Below, piece by piece: positions 63,149-64,000 of a stretch of 64,000 nucleotides of DNA. The DNA comes from Enterocloster hominis (ex Liu et al. 2021). GTDB taxonomy: Bacteria; Bacillota; Clostridia; Lachnospirales; Lachnospiraceae. A program made the position numbers and the translations under genes. Position 1 is the first letter of the stretch. Every line of letters starts with the position of its first letter. The DNA lies in the NCBI GenBank assembly GCA_014385265.1, contig JACRTJ010000027.1, positions 1 through 64,000 on the forward strand, read 5' to 3'. The notes below the pieces were generated by a model. That model was not told the origin of the DNA. It did not search any database and worked only from the letters and a program-made list of their open reading frames with translations.

Positions 63149-63538
63149 ATGTCCAAGAAAAAAACAGGTCTGCTCATCGCTCTTGGGGCCGCCATCGGTG
63201 CAGCCGCCGCAGGTATTTCCTATTATTTGAAGTATAAATCTTTCAATGATGAGCTGGACAAAGATTTCCATGATTACGAAGACGAGGAAACGTCCTCTGG
63301 GGAAACAGGAAAGGGAACTTCTTCCTGTGACGCCGCCAAAGAACGCACGTATATTACGCTGGAACCCGGAAAGTGCAAGGCCGGGGAAGAAAAAAATGCT
63401 GAGGGACCGAAAGACGCAGAACCGGCCCCCGAAACTGCTCCCCAGGAAGAAACCGCTGAGGCCGTAAAGGATGCCGCTTCTCCGGTTCCGGCAGAATCAG
63501 CCACAGTGGAAGAAGATACGGACGGTGCCGGAAAATGA
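63149..63538 (+). CDS. Membrane-anchored acidic protein, unknown function
   Basis: 129 residues. A membrane helix at about 6-26 (TGLLIALGAAIGAAAAGISY) is followed by a charged region DELDKDFHDYEDEE and a long low-complexity tail rich in Glu, Ala, Pro and Lys (AEPAPETAPQEETAEAVKDA). No lipobox or cleavage site is apparent. It looks like a small anchored envelope protein of the kind found near spore or division genes, but it is not recognised. SD AAAGGAGAATG supports the start. Its stop overlaps the ATG of the IclR gene. Confidence 0.7.
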   Translation: MSKKKTGLLIALGAAIGAAAAGISYYLKYKSFNDELDKDFHDYEDEETSSGETGKGTSSCDAAKERTYITLEPGKCKAGEEKNAEGPKDAEPAPETAPQEETAEAVKDAASPVPAESATVEEDTDGAGK

Positions 63539-64000
63539 TCCAGAGCCTTCTACGCTCCATTGAGATCCTGGAGGTACTGAAGGAAAGGAACCGCAGCTAT
63601 TCCATTGCGGAACTGGCGGAGGCCATCGATCTGCCTCCCAGCACTGTGCACCGGATCCTCCAGACCTTCTGTGAAAAAAAATATGTGATCCGCGACGAGC
63701 GGTCACATACATACCGTCTGGGGCCTGCGCTGATCCCTCTGGGAAAGGCCGCTGCCAGCGGGATCCGTTTACAGGATGCCGCCCATCCTCTCCTGTCCGC
63801 CCTTTCTGCCAGGACCGAGGAGGATTCCTATCTGGTGATCCCCGTAGGCAACAAGGGGCTTGTGATCGAAAAGGTGGACGGTCCCAACCACATAAAGGTG
63901 GTGGAGGAATTTGGCTATGAGATGTATCTCCACTGCGGAGCCATCCGCAAGGTGCTCCTGGCCTACCAGTCTCCCTCCTTTATTGAGGAATATGTGAACA
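63535..64000 (+). CDS. IclR family transcriptional regulator (cut by window edge)
   Basis: The first 155 residues are present; the gene runs off the right edge. IQSLLRSIEILEVLKERNRS, YSIAELAEAIDLPPSTVHRI and LQTFCEKKYVIRDERSHTYR form the winged helix-turn-helix, followed by the IclR effector domain starting QDAAHPLLSALSARTEEDSY and VIEKVDGPNHIKVVEEFG. The linker ALIPLGKAAASGI is typical. It usually responds to a small organic acid; the ligand is unknown. It overlaps the upstream gene by four bases (ATGA), which is unusual for a regulator with no known operon partner. Confidence 0.9.
   Translation, partial: MIQSLLRSIEILEVLKERNRSYSIAELAEAIDLPPSTVHRILQTFCEKKYVIRDERSHTYRLGPALIPLGKAAASGIRLQDAAHPLLSALSARTEEDSYLVIPVGNKGLVIEKVDGPNHIKVVEEFGYEMYLHCGAIRKVLLAYQSPSFIEEYVN

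Overview
The window is chromosomal DNA of a spore-forming, moderately GC-rich Firmicute, most likely a Lachnospiraceae member (Clostridium cluster XIVa). The evidence is a sporulation block (spoIIAA-spoIIAB-sigF-spoVA), T-box leaders, a CIRCE-controlled groESL, a translation-factor operon with an L20-type leader, and several families typical of Lachnospiraceae (DUF1540, DUF4364, DUF5716/DUF5717-like, TIGR03905/TSCPD, YolD plus a Y-family polymerase). Most genes lie on the minus strand. Names rest on reading the translated sequences; no database search was possible.

Layout. 0-0.8 kb holds mobile-element debris: the tail of a transposase and an internally deleted IS200-type element. 0.8-2.2 kb is infC-rpmI-rplT behind an attenuator leader; infC probably starts at ATT. 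2.3-8.4 kb is one giant secreted surface protein with six exact-length 264-bp repeats and a cell-wall-binding tail; upstream, a 15-bp perfect inverted repeat encloses two divergent sigma-A-like promoters. 8.4-13.5 kb carries small or poorly known genes (DUF1540, three membrane/YcxB-like genes, a MATE exporter, a 65-residue coiled coil, a lipoprotein). 13.6-20.4 kb is eno-secG-rnr-smpB followed by a Y-family polymerase/YolD pair and ssrA (tmRNA). 20.4-24.8 kb is pheS-pheT behind a T-box, with three tandem 132-bp GC-rich repeats filling the pheS-pheT gap.

24.9-38.5 kb holds the sporulation genes in two pieces. spoIIAA-AB-sigF-(50-aa ORF)-spoVAA-AB-AC ends at a terminator near 35.2 kb; spoVAD-spoVAE lies 8.4 kb further on. 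Between them are a LytTR response regulator, a frameshifted GHKL sensor kinase, a heterodimeric ABC exporter, a TSCPD protein and an orphan peptide-binding lipoprotein. 38.5-45.1 kb has a TPR membrane protein, folC, and a T-box-led operon of a GNAT acetyltransferase, a small Cys-rich protein and valS.

45.1-50.8 kb is a compact three-gene cluster: an 1193-aa protein, an actin/Hsp70-like ATPase and a 270-aa helical protein. This is the best candidate here for an undescribed multi-protein system. 51-58.1 kb is DUF4364 and a proteostasis block (tig-clpP-clpX-lon-ysxC). 58.2-64 kb has a DJ-1/PfpI protein, a DUF975 membrane protein whose 3' end carries a second convincing reading frame, a CYTH protein, duplicated palindromic elements beside groEL, groESL with CIRCE and promoter, and the start of an IclR regulator.
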